Shown piece by piece: positions 47,746 to 56,790 of a DNA stretch of 64,000 bases. How positions within the stretch are numbered: position 1 is the stretch's first letter; every line of letters begins with the position of its first letter. Source of the stretch: Arsukibacterium ikkense (GTDB lineage: Bacteria; Pseudomonadota; Gammaproteobacteria; Enterobacterales; Alteromonadaceae); assembly GCF_000987775.1 (NCBI RefSeq), contig NZ_LAHO01000002.1, forward strand, positions 124,001 to 188,000, in the 5' to 3' direction. The notes under the pieces were generated by a model. That model searched no databases, had not been told where the DNA came from, and saw nothing but the letters and a program-made list of their open reading frames with translations. A program made the translations under genes and the position numbers.

Positions 47746-48728
47746 ATCAGTTAGTCGGTTGGCGCAGCTGTGCAGTGCTGCTGGCAATGATGCTATTGCC
47801 GGTAGTGTTGTTAGTGGCAAACTTCCACACCGGAACCGAACTGGTGCGGCTGAGAAACGCCATGGTATTTAATGTTATCAGCGCAGAGCAAAGCCAATGG
47901 CCCGGCGATCAGTTTCCTGAGTCATTCCGCCAGGAACTGGCACCACTACCACAAGCCATTGCCCGCGTGATAATAAGCCCGGAGCAAGCCGACGAGCCAC
48001 TGGCGCTAATGCTGCAACAGGCGGCGGTACTGAATCTTGATCAGCGCCGCCGTGGTGGTGCTATTCAGGCCGATGTCAGTACCACTTTGGCGAAAATTCA
48101 GCAACAGCAGGGCTATTGTGCCGACTACACTGAAGTGATTAATGTGTTTGGCTATGCGCTTAATATCCCGGTACGGGAGTGGGCCCTGGCCTTTGACGGT
48201 TTTGGCGGCCACGGCCATGCCATTAATGAAATCTGGGATCAGCAAGCAAAGCGCTGGATTATGCTGGATGTGTTTAACGGCTTTTATCCGGTAAACCAGC
48301 AACAACAGCCGCTGTCGGTATTGGAATTTAAACAGCTGCTAATCGAAGACCAAAGCCAGATCGGGTTGGTCAGATTGTCAGATAAAACCTTTGGTTTTAA
48401 AGACGATGCCAGTGCCCTGGCTTACTATCACAATGGCCGGCATCAGTTTTATCTGTGGTGGGCTAACGACAATATCAGTTACGACCAGCAACCGCTGATT
48501 AAACTGGCCGCAAAAGTATCGCCGCATCTGGAGCAAATGGTCGCAATCCTGATCGGTCAGTTCCCACAGCTAATGGCCATTGCCGAACCCGATAACCTGC
48601 ATCTGATAAACAACATGCAGCGGTTAAAAATCATGCTGTGGGCGCTGTTTTTTTATGAGTTAGTACTGTTGCTGATGTTACTGGCAATGTTGATAACGCT
48701 TTTAGGTCGGCGACGCGCAAGGATTTAG
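47736..48728 (+). CDS. Membrane-bound transglutaminase-like protein
   Basis: A 330-residue protein with an N-terminal transmembrane segment (about 10-30), a transglutaminase-like cysteine-peptidase fold and a C-terminal transmembrane segment (about 300-322) followed by a basic tail. The triad is visible: C128 in QGYCADYTEV, H161 (or H159) in GGHGHAINEIW and D178 in IMLDVFNG. It would face the periplasm. Such domains cleave or form amide bonds; no known enzyme from XrtA loci tells which. It overlaps the dehydrogenase by 10 bases, and the following glycosyltransferase starts 1 base after its stop. Confidence 0.82.
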   Translation: MLVNQLVGWRSCAVLLAMMLLPVVLLVANFHTGTELVRLRNAMVFNVISAEQSQWPGDQFPESFRQELAPLPQAIARVIISPEQADEPLALMLQQAAVLNLDQRRRGGAIQADVSTTLAKIQQQQGYCADYTEVINVFGYALNIPVREWALAFDGFGGHGHAINEIWDQQAKRWIMLDVFNGFYPVNQQQQPLSVLEFKQLLIEDQSQIGLVRLSDKTFGFKDDASALAYYHNGRHQFYLWWANDNISYDQQPLIKLAAKVSPHLEQMVAILIGQFPQLMAIAEPDNLHLINNMQRLKIMLWALFFYELVLLLMLLAMLITLLGRRRARI

Positions 48729-48729
48729 T

Positions 48730-49953
48730 ATGACGCAACAAGGACAGTTACAGGTATTGCATGTATTCGACCACTCGGTGCCCCTGCACAGTGGTTATGC
48801 ATTTCGCAGTCTGGCTATTTTACAGCAACAACACAGGTTAGGTATTAGTACCCGCCAGCTTACCAGCAGTAAACATTATTTAGCTGGCCCGGAGCAGGAG
48901 CAGGTAGCAGGCTTAATGTTCCAACGAACCCAGCCGGGCTGGTTGGCGAAAATGCCGGTATTAAACCAATTTGATGTTATTCGCCAGTTAACGCAACAAC
49001 TGACGACTATGGTGCAACAACAACGGCCGGATATTATTCACGCTCATTCACCGTCGCTGAATGCCATAGCTGCAGCCAAAGTGGCCCGGCGCTTTAACAT
49101 TCCGCTGGTTTATGAAATGCGGGCCTCCTGGGAAGATGCCGCCGTGAGCCATGGTAGCTGCAAAGAAGGCGATTTACGCTATAAAATAGGCCAGTGGCTG
49201 GAGAAAAAAGCCCTGCGAAGTGCAGACTACGTGGTCACTATTTGCCAGGGTCTGGCAGATCAGATAGCCCTATGGGGGGTTGCTAAAGATCGGATCAGTG
49301 TGGTCGCCAATGCTGTCGATATTACTATGTTTAGTCCGGTAACCGCGAAAGACCCCACACTAGAGCAGAGCCTGAATTTACAGGGTAAAACAGTGCTGGG
49401 TTTTCTTGGTTCATTTTACCGCTACGAGGGGCTGCATATTCTGCTGGACGCTTTTGCTCAATTATTACCAACCCACCCGCATCTGCGGCTGCTATTAGTA
49501 GGTGGCGGTTTGCAGGAAGCAGCCTTAAAAGCTCAGGCCGACGCCCTTAACATCAGCGCGGCGGTTATGTTTACCGGCCGGGTCGATCACAACACCATCA
49601 GCCGCTATTACAGCCTGGTAGACATGTTTATTTACCCGCGCCAGGCCATTCGGCTGACAGAAATGGTCACCCCCTTAAAACCGCTGGAAGCGATGGCGCA
49701 ACAGGGGTTGGTGGTGGCATCCGATATCGGCGGTCATCGTGAGCTGATCCGCCATAATGACACTGGTGTTTTATTTGCCCCAGATAACCCGTCGCAATTG
49801 GCGCTGGTATTGAAGCAGTTGCTGGCGAATCAGAGCGATTGGCCAAGGATCAAGCAAAATGGCCGGAACTTTGTAGCCAAGGAACGCACCTGGCAACATA
49901 CGGTGGCGGCGATATTACCGGTTTATCAACAGGTGCTTAGTGAGCAGCGCTAA
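48730..49953 (+). CDS. XrtA system glycosyltransferase (TIGR04063 type)
   Basis: A 407-residue GT4 enzyme. The start LQVLHVFDHSVPLHSGYAFRS marks the exosortase-associated family, with HAHSPSLNAIAA, VVANAVDITMF and the donor segment RLTEMVTPLKPLEAMAQQG. It transfers a sugar during repeat-unit assembly. ATG 48730 follows the transglutaminase stop directly; the end overlaps the next gene by 14 bases. Confidence 0.92.
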   Translation: MTQQGQLQVLHVFDHSVPLHSGYAFRSLAILQQQHRLGISTRQLTSSKHYLAGPEQEQVAGLMFQRTQPGWLAKMPVLNQFDVIRQLTQQLTTMVQQQRPDIIHAHSPSLNAIAAAKVARRFNIPLVYEMRASWEDAAVSHGSCKEGDLRYKIGQWLEKKALRSADYVVTICQGLADQIALWGVAKDRISVVANAVDITMFSPVTAKDPTLEQSLNLQGKTVLGFLGSFYRYEGLHILLDAFAQLLPTHPHLRLLLVGGGLQEAALKAQADALNISAAVMFTGRVDHNTISRYYSLVDMFIYPRQAIRLTEMVTPLKPLEAMAQQGLVVASDIGGHRELIRHNDTGVLFAPDNPSQLALVLKQLLANQSDWPRIKQNGRNFVAKERTWQHTVAAILPVYQQVLSEQR

Positions 49954-51046
49954 CCCGGGTAACACACCGCTGGCCGTGACATTAGTGGGCCCGGTACCAC
50001 CGCCGGCCGGCGGTATGGCCATGCAAACAGCGCAGTTATTGCATCTTCTGGCCGATGCACCACAGATTAATGCCCGCCTGATAGCGGTCAACCCACCTTA
50101 CAGCCCGCGGTGGGTGGCCAAGGTGCCAGTGCTGCGGGCGCTATGCCGGTTAGTTCCCTATTTCTGGCAACTGCATCAGGCATTCAGGCAAACGGATGTG
50201 GTGCATCTGATGGCGAACTCAGGCTGGGCCTGGCATCTGTTTGCGGCGCCGGCTATCTGGCTGGCATACTGGCATAAGGTGCCCGTTATTGTTAATTACC
50301 GCGGCGGCCTGGCCGCCGGCTTTTTACAACGGCAACAACGCTGGGTGTTGCCAACGCTGAATAAAGCCACGGTCATTGTCACGCCCAGTACTTTCTTGCA
50401 GAGCGTTTTTCAGCAGTATCAGCTTAACTGCCAGATTATTCCTAATATTGTCGATACCACGATTTTTAATGGCGATCTTAAACCCAGCTTAAGCACAGCG
50501 CCGCATCTGGTGGTAACCCGCAATCTGGAAGCCATTTATGATGTTGCCACCGCCATTAAAGCCTTTGCTATTATCAGCAAACAGTTACCTCAGGCCCGAA
50601 TGAGCATTGCCGGTAGCGGGCCCGAGCATACCGCCCTGCAGCAACTGGTAACAGAGTTGCAGTTGTCAGATAAAGTAATATTTTGCGGTAAGTTAGACCG
50701 CAATCAGATGGCCGGGCTGTACACCAGTGCAGACATTATGCTTAATCCCAGCACAGCCGATAATATGCCCAATTCATTGCTGGAAGCTATGGCAGCCCAG
50801 GTGCTGGTCGTGTCAACTAACGTTGGCGGTATCCCCTTTATGGTGAAGGACCAACACGACGCCTTGTTGGTGCCGGTAGCAAAACCGGAACAAATGGCTG
50901 CAGCAGTAATGAACCTGGTCAGCCAACCAAAACTAGCACAACAGCTGGCTGCTAATGCCCGGCAAAATGTTAATCAGTATCAGCCAGAGCAAGTGCTGCC
51001 CAGTTGGTTAGGTTTATATCAGAAATGCGAGCGTGCCAATGCGTGA
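49940..51046 (+). CDS. Glycosyltransferase family 4 protein
   Basis: A 368-residue GT-B enzyme starting with GTG at 49940. The acceptor domain opens with LVGPVPPPAGGMAMQT; the donor domain has NIVDTTIF, AGSGPEHTALQQL and NPSTADNMPNSLLEAMAAQVLVVS with the conserved glutamate. It is common in XrtA operons next to the O-glycosylation ligase gene. The acceptor and sugar are unknown. It overlaps genes on both sides. Confidence 0.88.
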   Translation: MSSANPGNTPLAVTLVGPVPPPAGGMAMQTAQLLHLLADAPQINARLIAVNPPYSPRWVAKVPVLRALCRLVPYFWQLHQAFRQTDVVHLMANSGWAWHLFAAPAIWLAYWHKVPVIVNYRGGLAAGFLQRQQRWVLPTLNKATVIVTPSTFLQSVFQQYQLNCQIIPNIVDTTIFNGDLKPSLSTAPHLVVTRNLEAIYDVATAIKAFAIISKQLPQARMSIAGSGPEHTALQQLVTELQLSDKVIFCGKLDRNQMAGLYTSADIMLNPSTADNMPNSLLEAMAAQVLVVSTNVGGIPFMVKDQHDALLVPVAKPEQMAAAVMNLVSQPKLAQQLAANARQNVNQYQPEQVLPSWLGLYQKCERANA

Positions 51047-52382
51047 TATTATCCTGTTTATTCTGATTGCCGCTTGCATACCACTGATAATCCGGCGGCC
51101 ATTTTTTGGTGTACTTGCCTGGTGCTGGATTAGCTATATGGTGCCACATCGGCTCGGCTGGGGCTTTATTCAAACCCTGCCGGTTGCCGCCATTATTGGT
51201 TTAGTTTTTCTGGTCAGCTATTTATTCAGTAAAGAGCCGAAACGCATCCCACTTAGCAGCCCTATTATCTTTTTGCTCCTGTTTAATATCTGGATGGTAA
51301 TTACCTTCATTATGAGTGTCAAAGATCCATATGTGATCTCGCAGTTTGATAAAATAATGAAAATTCAGCTATTTACTTTAGTTATCCTGGCGCTGCTCAC
51401 CACCCGCCAGCGCATTGAACAAGCATTGTGGGTGGTGGCACTGAGTATTGCTTTTTATGGCGTTAAAGGCGGGCTTTATACCATTCAGACAGCAGGCGGT
51501 GGCCGGGTCTGGGGCCCGACCGGCGGCTTCTTTTTTGGCAATAATGAACTGGCATTAACCCTGTTTATTATTCTGCCGATTCTATTTTACTTGCGCCATA
51601 TCGTACCCGCTAACAAACGCTGGTTAAAATTTGGTTTACTGGCAGCGATGGGTTTGTCGGTACTGGCAGCGCTAGGCACGCAAAGCCGTGGTGGCCTGGT
51701 GGCCTGCATCGCAGTTGGCTTTTTTCTCTGGTTAAAAGGCCCGAACAAACTGGCCATTGCCCTGGCCATAATACTGGCTACGCCGGTTATTTATCAGTTT
51801 ATGCCCGACCGCTGGCATGACCGGATGGCAACCATTATTGAACCGGACCGGGAAAGTTACGACGGTTCAGTGCGGGGACGCTTTAACGCCTGGGAAATGG
51901 CCTTTAATATGGCAAAAGACCGGCCCTTTGGTGGCGGCCTGAATGGCTTTAAACGGGAGCACTTTTATTTATATGCGCCTGAACCTGAACGAACCCATGA
52001 CTCGCATAGCATCTACTTTCAGGTGATGGGCCACCATGGCTTTATTGGCTTTGGTTTATGGCTGGCAATTTACCTCAGCACCTGGCGCAGCGCTAAACGA
52101 ACCATTAAGCTGACCAATAAACGGGACGATTTAAAATGGGCCGCCTTGCTGGCCAAAATGCTGCAATGCAGTTTAATTGCCTATGCTGCCGGCGGTGCCT
52201 TTCTGGGGCTGGCTTACTTCGATTTACCGTATCATCTGGTTATTACGGTAGTGGCCTTGCAGGTTGTGGTTAAAAAGCAACTGGCGGCAGAAAAACAACA
52301 ACAAACCGATAACCCGCAAAATACAGAAGCAGCGCCTGGCGCGCCGCGCTATAAACCACAGCTAAGAGGCAGCCATGACTAG
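51039..52382 (+). CDS. O-glycosylation ligase/polymerase, exosortase A-associated (TIGR03097 type)
   Basis: A protein of 447 residues from ATG 51039 (a GTG at 51033 would add two residues). About ten to twelve transmembrane helices are visible, with the opening MRDIILFILIAACIPLIIRR and ISYMVPHRLGWGF typical of the family, and a large periplasmic loop containing RGRFNAWEMA and HDSHSIYFQVMGHHG. It belongs to the Wzy/WaaL superfamily: it could polymerise repeat units or ligate the glycan to an exosortase-sorted protein. It overlaps genes on both sides by 8 bases. Confidence 0.92.
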   Translation: MRDIILFILIAACIPLIIRRPFFGVLAWCWISYMVPHRLGWGFIQTLPVAAIIGLVFLVSYLFSKEPKRIPLSSPIIFLLLFNIWMVITFIMSVKDPYVISQFDKIMKIQLFTLVILALLTTRQRIEQALWVVALSIAFYGVKGGLYTIQTAGGGRVWGPTGGFFFGNNELALTLFIILPILFYLRHIVPANKRWLKFGLLAAMGLSVLAALGTQSRGGLVACIAVGFFLWLKGPNKLAIALAIILATPVIYQFMPDRWHDRMATIIEPDRESYDGSVRGRFNAWEMAFNMAKDRPFGGGLNGFKREHFYLYAPEPERTHDSHSIYFQVMGHHGFIGFGLWLAIYLSTWRSAKRTIKLTNKRDDLKWAALLAKMLQCSLIAYAAGGAFLGLAYFDLPYHLVITVVALQVVVKKQLAAEKQQQTDNPQNTEAAPGAPRYKPQLRGSHD

Positions 52383-53727
52383 CCTATACACTACTCTGGT
52401 AAGCAAACTGTTATTCCGGTTGCACGAACGGCTGAAAGGCCATAGTACCTATAAAATGCTGGCGCGGCTGGAACAAAGCCAATGGTTAACTGCAGAGCAG
52501 ATAGCGCAGCTACAACAACAGCGCTTACAGCAGTTTATTGCTGATATCAGCCAGTACTCGCCCTATTATCAGCAGCTGTTTGCAAGCGAAGGGCTCAGCG
52601 CCAGCGACATCGCCACGGTTGCCGATTTAGGCAAATTGCCCTTTTTAACCAAACAACTGATCAGCGACCATCAACAAGCACTGTGCAGCCAGCCGCAACA
52701 GCAACTGCAGCGATACAATACCGGCGGCTCCAGCGGCATACCACTGATATTTTACATGGGCAAAGATCGGGTCAGCCACGACGTGGCGGCTAAACTGCGG
52801 GCCACCCGTTGGTGGGAGGTCGATATTGGCGATCCAGAAGTGGTGCTGTGGGGCTCACCGATTGAGCTGGGCAAGCAAGATCGAATAAAAAAAGTGCGTG
52901 ACAGTCTGTTTCGTTCATACCTGTTACCGGCATTTGAATTTACACCGGCCCATATTCAGGCGTATCTGCAGCAATTACAGCAACTTAAACCGAGCATGCT
53001 GTTTGGCTACCCCTCCGTTATCCATCAGCTGGCGCTGGCAGCAGAAGCCAGGCAACTTGATCTCAGTCAGTTGGCAGTACAAGTGGTGTTTGTGACCTCA
53101 GAAATGTTATTTGCGCATCAACGCGAAGTCATTGAACGGGTATTTAATTGTCCGGTAGCTAATGGCTATGGCGCCCGTGATGCTGGCTTTATTGCCCATC
53201 AGTGTCCGGCAGGTAGTTTACATATCAGTGCCGAAGATATTATTGTCGAAATTATTGGTGAAGACAATCAGGTGTTGCCGGCCGGCGAAACCGGTGAAAT
53301 CGTGATAACTCACCTGCAAACCCGGGCCTTTCCGTTTGTGCGCTATCGCACCGGTGATATGGGGCAACTAAGTAGCGAGCCTTGTAAATGTGGCCGGGGC
53401 TTGCCAGTGCTGGCCCATGTCAGCGGGCGCACCACCGATTTTATCCTCACCAGCGCCGGTGACAAATTGCATGCGCTGGCCCTGATTTATGTGTTACGCG
53501 ATTTAAGTGAGATCAGGCAGTTTAAAATTATCCAGCATAGCCTGACTGACGTTGAAGTACAGCTGGTATCTGCCGCGCCCCTTGCTGCCCCATTAGCTGC
53601 AGACATTATCAGCCAGTTTCAGCAGCGGCTGGGCACTGATTGCAATATCACACTAAAGCAGCTGGCAGCTATTGCCAGCCTGCCAAATGGAAAACACCGT
53701 TATGTTGAATCGAAACTGGCGTATTAA
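52375..53727 (+). CDS. CapK/phenylacetate-CoA ligase-like adenylate-forming enzyme
   Basis: A 450-residue protein of the PaaK-like ANL group. The phosphate loop is YNTGGSSGIPL (about 119-129), the aromatic motif is GYGARDAGFIAHQC, and RYRTGDMG follows with a C-rich turn (CKCGRGLP). The enzyme would activate a carboxylic acid as an adenylate. CapK-like proteins are frequent in capsule loci with unproven acceptors; here it could activate a sugar acid or an acyl/amino-acid decoration. It overlaps the ligase gene upstream and the lyase-like gene downstream. Confidence 0.87.
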   Translation: MTSLYTTLVSKLLFRLHERLKGHSTYKMLARLEQSQWLTAEQIAQLQQQRLQQFIADISQYSPYYQQLFASEGLSASDIATVADLGKLPFLTKQLISDHQQALCSQPQQQLQRYNTGGSSGIPLIFYMGKDRVSHDVAAKLRATRWWEVDIGDPEVVLWGSPIELGKQDRIKKVRDSLFRSYLLPAFEFTPAHIQAYLQQLQQLKPSMLFGYPSVIHQLALAAEARQLDLSQLAVQVVFVTSEMLFAHQREVIERVFNCPVANGYGARDAGFIAHQCPAGSLHISAEDIIVEIIGEDNQVLPAGETGEIVITHLQTRAFPFVRYRTGDMGQLSSEPCKCGRGLPVLAHVSGRTTDFILTSAGDKLHALALIYVLRDLSEIRQFKIIQHSLTDVEVQLVSAAPLAAPLAADIISQFQQRLGTDCNITLKQLAAIASLPNGKHRYVESKLAY

Positions 53728-55147
53728 ATTAGCCAGCTGGGTCACCCTTTGTCTGCTGCCGTGCAATATGGTTTTGGCGACAGCTTTAGCCACAGAGCAA
53801 ATTATTGCTATCGACTGGCATGAGGGCGATAAACAATTATCTGGTGCCAGCCGCAACTACAGCTATGCCGCAGCGTACATTAACTGGCCTGACGATCAGA
53901 TGGGTGCCTGGATAGATAAAAATATGCAGTTTCTCGGTGAGCAGCCCTTTGCCCGGCAACAGATTAGCCGGGCGCACATTGGCAAAACCGTCAACTGGCC
54001 GCTAACCGACTTAATCAGCCATATTATCAGTACTGAACACCCGGCCATTGATGTAATATTACACAGCAAGGCCAGCCAGGGCACCAGCCATTTTTACAGC
54101 AAAGAAGCCGATAGCAGCAAAGCACCCAGGCTAATGTTGACCACTTCGTTGGGCAACCGTATTACCAGCATCGCCATCATGGACACGTATCTTGATAGCA
54201 GTACTTTTCGTTCTTTAGGCCATAGCAAAACCCTTCGAGCAAGTGCCCACAACCTTACCTTGCTGCGTTTTAATAAGCCAAAACTGCTGGCTAATGAATA
54301 TATTGTCAACGCAGAATTACAGCTTACGCTAAGTAAACAGTTTGGTGCCAGCGACATCGGGGTGTTCTGGCTGGCGCAACCGGCCAGCACGCCAGCCAGA
54401 CTGGCAGAATTTAAACCAGAGCAAATTATTTTTAATGAAGATTTTGCCAACCGAAACTGGGCCAGCAACTGGAGCAGCCTGGACCGGCGCAGCCGGGTTG
54501 AGCGGGTCGCCGCCCCCACCCGGCCAAATAACTATGCCCTTAAAGTGGAATTTAACCCTGAGCAGAACCTGGCGCTGAATCTGGTATTGTTACTAAAATC
54601 AGTGCTGGCTGAGGAACCGCAGGCGTTATATTTCCAGTACGATTTATTTCTGGCCGATAACTGGCTGGCCACCAAAGGCGGCGGCAAGTTTCCCGGTTTA
54701 GCTGGAACTTATAATAAAGCCGGTTGGGGCGGCCGCTCGGCCGATGGCACTAATGGCTGGTCGGCCCGCGGCCAGTTTGCCGATACAATCAGGAGTGATG
54801 ATAAATTTAATCACAGTACGCCGCTGGGGTTTTATGCTTATTACCCCGACAATGGCCAGAACCATGGTGCGGTAATGTACTGGCACAGCAGTAATAATCC
54901 GATAGTGCCCGGCAAATGGTACCGGATCACCCAGTTTGTTAAGTTGAATACGCCGGGACAGCAGAACGGTATTTTACGGGCCTGGGTTAATCAGCAAGCG
55001 GTGTTTGAACGCACTAATATTCGCTTTCGTGATACTACAGATCTGAAAATTGAACGACTATGGCTAAATTTCTATCATGGCGGTACGGCTAAACCGGTGC
55101 AGCTAATGGAGCTGTATATTGACAATATTATCCTGGCCACCGAATAA
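53702..55147 (+). CDS. Secreted PL14-like polysaccharide lyase
   Basis: A protein of about 481 residues from ATG 53702, where a signal peptide begins (cleavage after VLATALA); ATG 53687 is an alternative, and the start lies inside the preceding gene in another frame. Residues 30-230 look like a DNRLRE/disaggregatase-type beta domain (AYINWPDDQMGAWIDK). Residues 245-480 match the PL14 beta-jelly roll: GGGKFPGLAGTYNKAGW, WSARGQF, YAYYPDNGQNHG, PGKWYRITQFVKLNTPG and LWLNFYHGGT. PL14 enzymes cut alginate or glucuronan by beta-elimination. It may trim the polymer made here. Confidence 0.75.
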   Translation: MLNRNWRIKLASWVTLCLLPCNMVLATALATEQIIAIDWHEGDKQLSGASRNYSYAAAYINWPDDQMGAWIDKNMQFLGEQPFARQQISRAHIGKTVNWPLTDLISHIISTEHPAIDVILHSKASQGTSHFYSKEADSSKAPRLMLTTSLGNRITSIAIMDTYLDSSTFRSLGHSKTLRASAHNLTLLRFNKPKLLANEYIVNAELQLTLSKQFGASDIGVFWLAQPASTPARLAEFKPEQIIFNEDFANRNWASNWSSLDRRSRVERVAAPTRPNNYALKVEFNPEQNLALNLVLLLKSVLAEEPQALYFQYDLFLADNWLATKGGGKFPGLAGTYNKAGWGGRSADGTNGWSARGQFADTIRSDDKFNHSTPLGFYAYYPDNGQNHGAVMYWHSSNNPIVPGKWYRITQFVKLNTPGQQNGILRAWVNQQAVFERTNIRFRDTTDLKIERLWLNFYHGGTAKPVQLMELYIDNIILATE

Positions 55148-55207
55148 TTTTCAGTCAGTTATCTATTACTATGTTAGTGCTGGCAGCTGGCTATTTTGCC
55201 ACTTTTT

Positions 55208-55218
55208 TGGTATATAAT
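55208..55218 (+). promoter_or_regulatory. Possible internal promoter before wzx
   Basis: The 107-bp gap after the lyase gene is the only real break in the plus operon up to this point. It contains an extended -10-like TGGTATATAAT at 55208-55218, 37 bases before the flippase start. No good -35 hexamer lies at the normal distance, so this would rely on the extended -10. Confidence 0.35.
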
Positions 55219-55254
55219 GCCCTGTATTTTACTTAGATAAATGGATTTGCAGTA

Positions 55255-56790
55255 ATGCCCTCCCCCTCCGGCCAGGATAGCCCAGAGCAGCACAACCAAA
55301 CTCAGCATAATAAAACTCAGAATAAAGTGTATTCTGGTTCGGTTTTTATGCTAATTACCCGCTTAAGTATTAAATCCATTGGCTTAGTCAGCTCAATTTT
55401 TCTGGCACGCTTACTTACGCCGGAAGATTTTGGCGTAGTGGCGATTACTATTGCTATTTACGCCTTTATTGAGCTATTTGGCGCGCTGGCGCTGGGTACA
55501 GCGCTAATTCAGCGTAAATCAAATAATCAGGACGACTATAACAGCGCCTGGACCTTTAACGTTATTTTTGGCGTTATTGCCGCCATTAGTCTGGCGTTAA
55601 TTGCCCCCCTGGTGGCCAACTTTTATCAGGACCCAAGGCTGCAGGATGTGCTGTACGTTATTGCCTTTGTCAGCATTCTGTCTGGCTTTCATAATATCGG
55701 CGTTATCGATTTTCAGCGTAATTTGAATTTCCGCAAAGAGTTGCAATTACAGCTGGTGCCCAAAGTCATCAGTTTTGTAGTGACCTTAAGTTTAGCCTTC
55801 GCCCTCAGAAACTACTGGGCGCTGGTGTTGGGGGTACTGTGCAATCAGCTGGTGGTGACCCTCTACAGCTATATGATGCACCCCTACCGGCCGCGCATCT
55901 GCTTTAAATCCTTTAATAAACTGTTTAAGTTTTCCCGCTGGCTGCTGCTTAATAATCTGGTGTATTTTATCAACGACAAAGTCAGCCAGTTAATGGTAGG
56001 CAAGGTGCTGTCTCCTGCGGCGCTTGGTTTTTTGTCGCTAAGTAAAGAAATCGGCCAGCTGCCCACCAGCCATATGGCAGTTCCGATTAATAAAGCCACC
56101 TTTCCAATCTATGCCCGTTTTCAGGATAACCCGGTTGAGCTCAGAAAAGCCTATTTAAATACCGCGGCACTGACCGCCAGCCTGACCATCCCCTCCTCTA
56201 TTGGGATTGCCATGGTGGCGCCGTTACTGGTAGCGGTACTGCTTGGCGGGCAATGGCTAAGTATGGTACCACTGCTGCAGTTGCTGGCTTTGTCTAACAT
56301 GTTTTTTAGTATTACCTCAAATAACAGTTATGTTTATCTGGCTGCAGGTAAGCCACATATCTCATTCTTTATTAACTTCACCAGGTTAGCGGTATTTTTT
56401 GCGCTGTTTATTCCGCTACTGGAATACAACGGATTAATTGGTATTGGCCAGGCCAGGCTGGGCTCAACCCTGCTAATGGTGCTGATAGTGCAGGCGGCAG
56501 TGATCCGCTTTTTAAAACTACCGCTGCGCGACCTGTTAACTGCGTTTATCCGGCCCGTTCTGGCCGGTATAATAATGGCGTTAGTATTGTGGGCGGTACA
56601 ATCGTCAGTCAGCTTAGCCATACCGCTATTGCAGCTATTACTGGAAATGCTAAGCGGCGTGCTCAGCTACAGCCTGGTTACCCTGATTATCTGGCATTTG
56701 CAGGGCTACCCGGAAGGCTTTGAGCACAATATCTTCAGCCGGCTAAATATTAAAGGCTTCCCGCCAGCCGCCGGCGGTGCGCCGCAATGA
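55255..56790 (+). CDS. Wzx-type oligosaccharide flippase (MOP superfamily)
   Basis: A 511-residue integral membrane protein with about 12-14 helices. After a hydrophilic N/Q-rich head (residues 1-22), SVFMLITRLSIKSIGLVSSIFLARLLTPEDFG is the classical start of WzxC-like exporters, and DFQRNLNFRKELQLQLVPK is also typical. It flips undecaprenyl-linked repeat units to the periplasm. The ATG at 55255 follows the only sizeable intergenic gap in the plus operon; it overlaps the next gene by the ATGA pattern. Confidence 0.92.
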   Translation: MPSPSGQDSPEQHNQTQHNKTQNKVYSGSVFMLITRLSIKSIGLVSSIFLARLLTPEDFGVVAITIAIYAFIELFGALALGTALIQRKSNNQDDYNSAWTFNVIFGVIAAISLALIAPLVANFYQDPRLQDVLYVIAFVSILSGFHNIGVIDFQRNLNFRKELQLQLVPKVISFVVTLSLAFALRNYWALVLGVLCNQLVVTLYSYMMHPYRPRICFKSFNKLFKFSRWLLLNNLVYFINDKVSQLMVGKVLSPAALGFLSLSKEIGQLPTSHMAVPINKATFPIYARFQDNPVELRKAYLNTAALTASLTIPSSIGIAMVAPLLVAVLLGGQWLSMVPLLQLLALSNMFFSITSNNSYVYLAAGKPHISFFINFTRLAVFFALFIPLLEYNGLIGIGQARLGSTLLMVLIVQAAVIRFLKLPLRDLLTAFIRPVLAGIIMALVLWAVQSSVSLAIPLLQLLLEMLSGVLSYSLVTLIIWHLQGYPEGFEHNIFSRLNIKGFPPAAGGAPQ

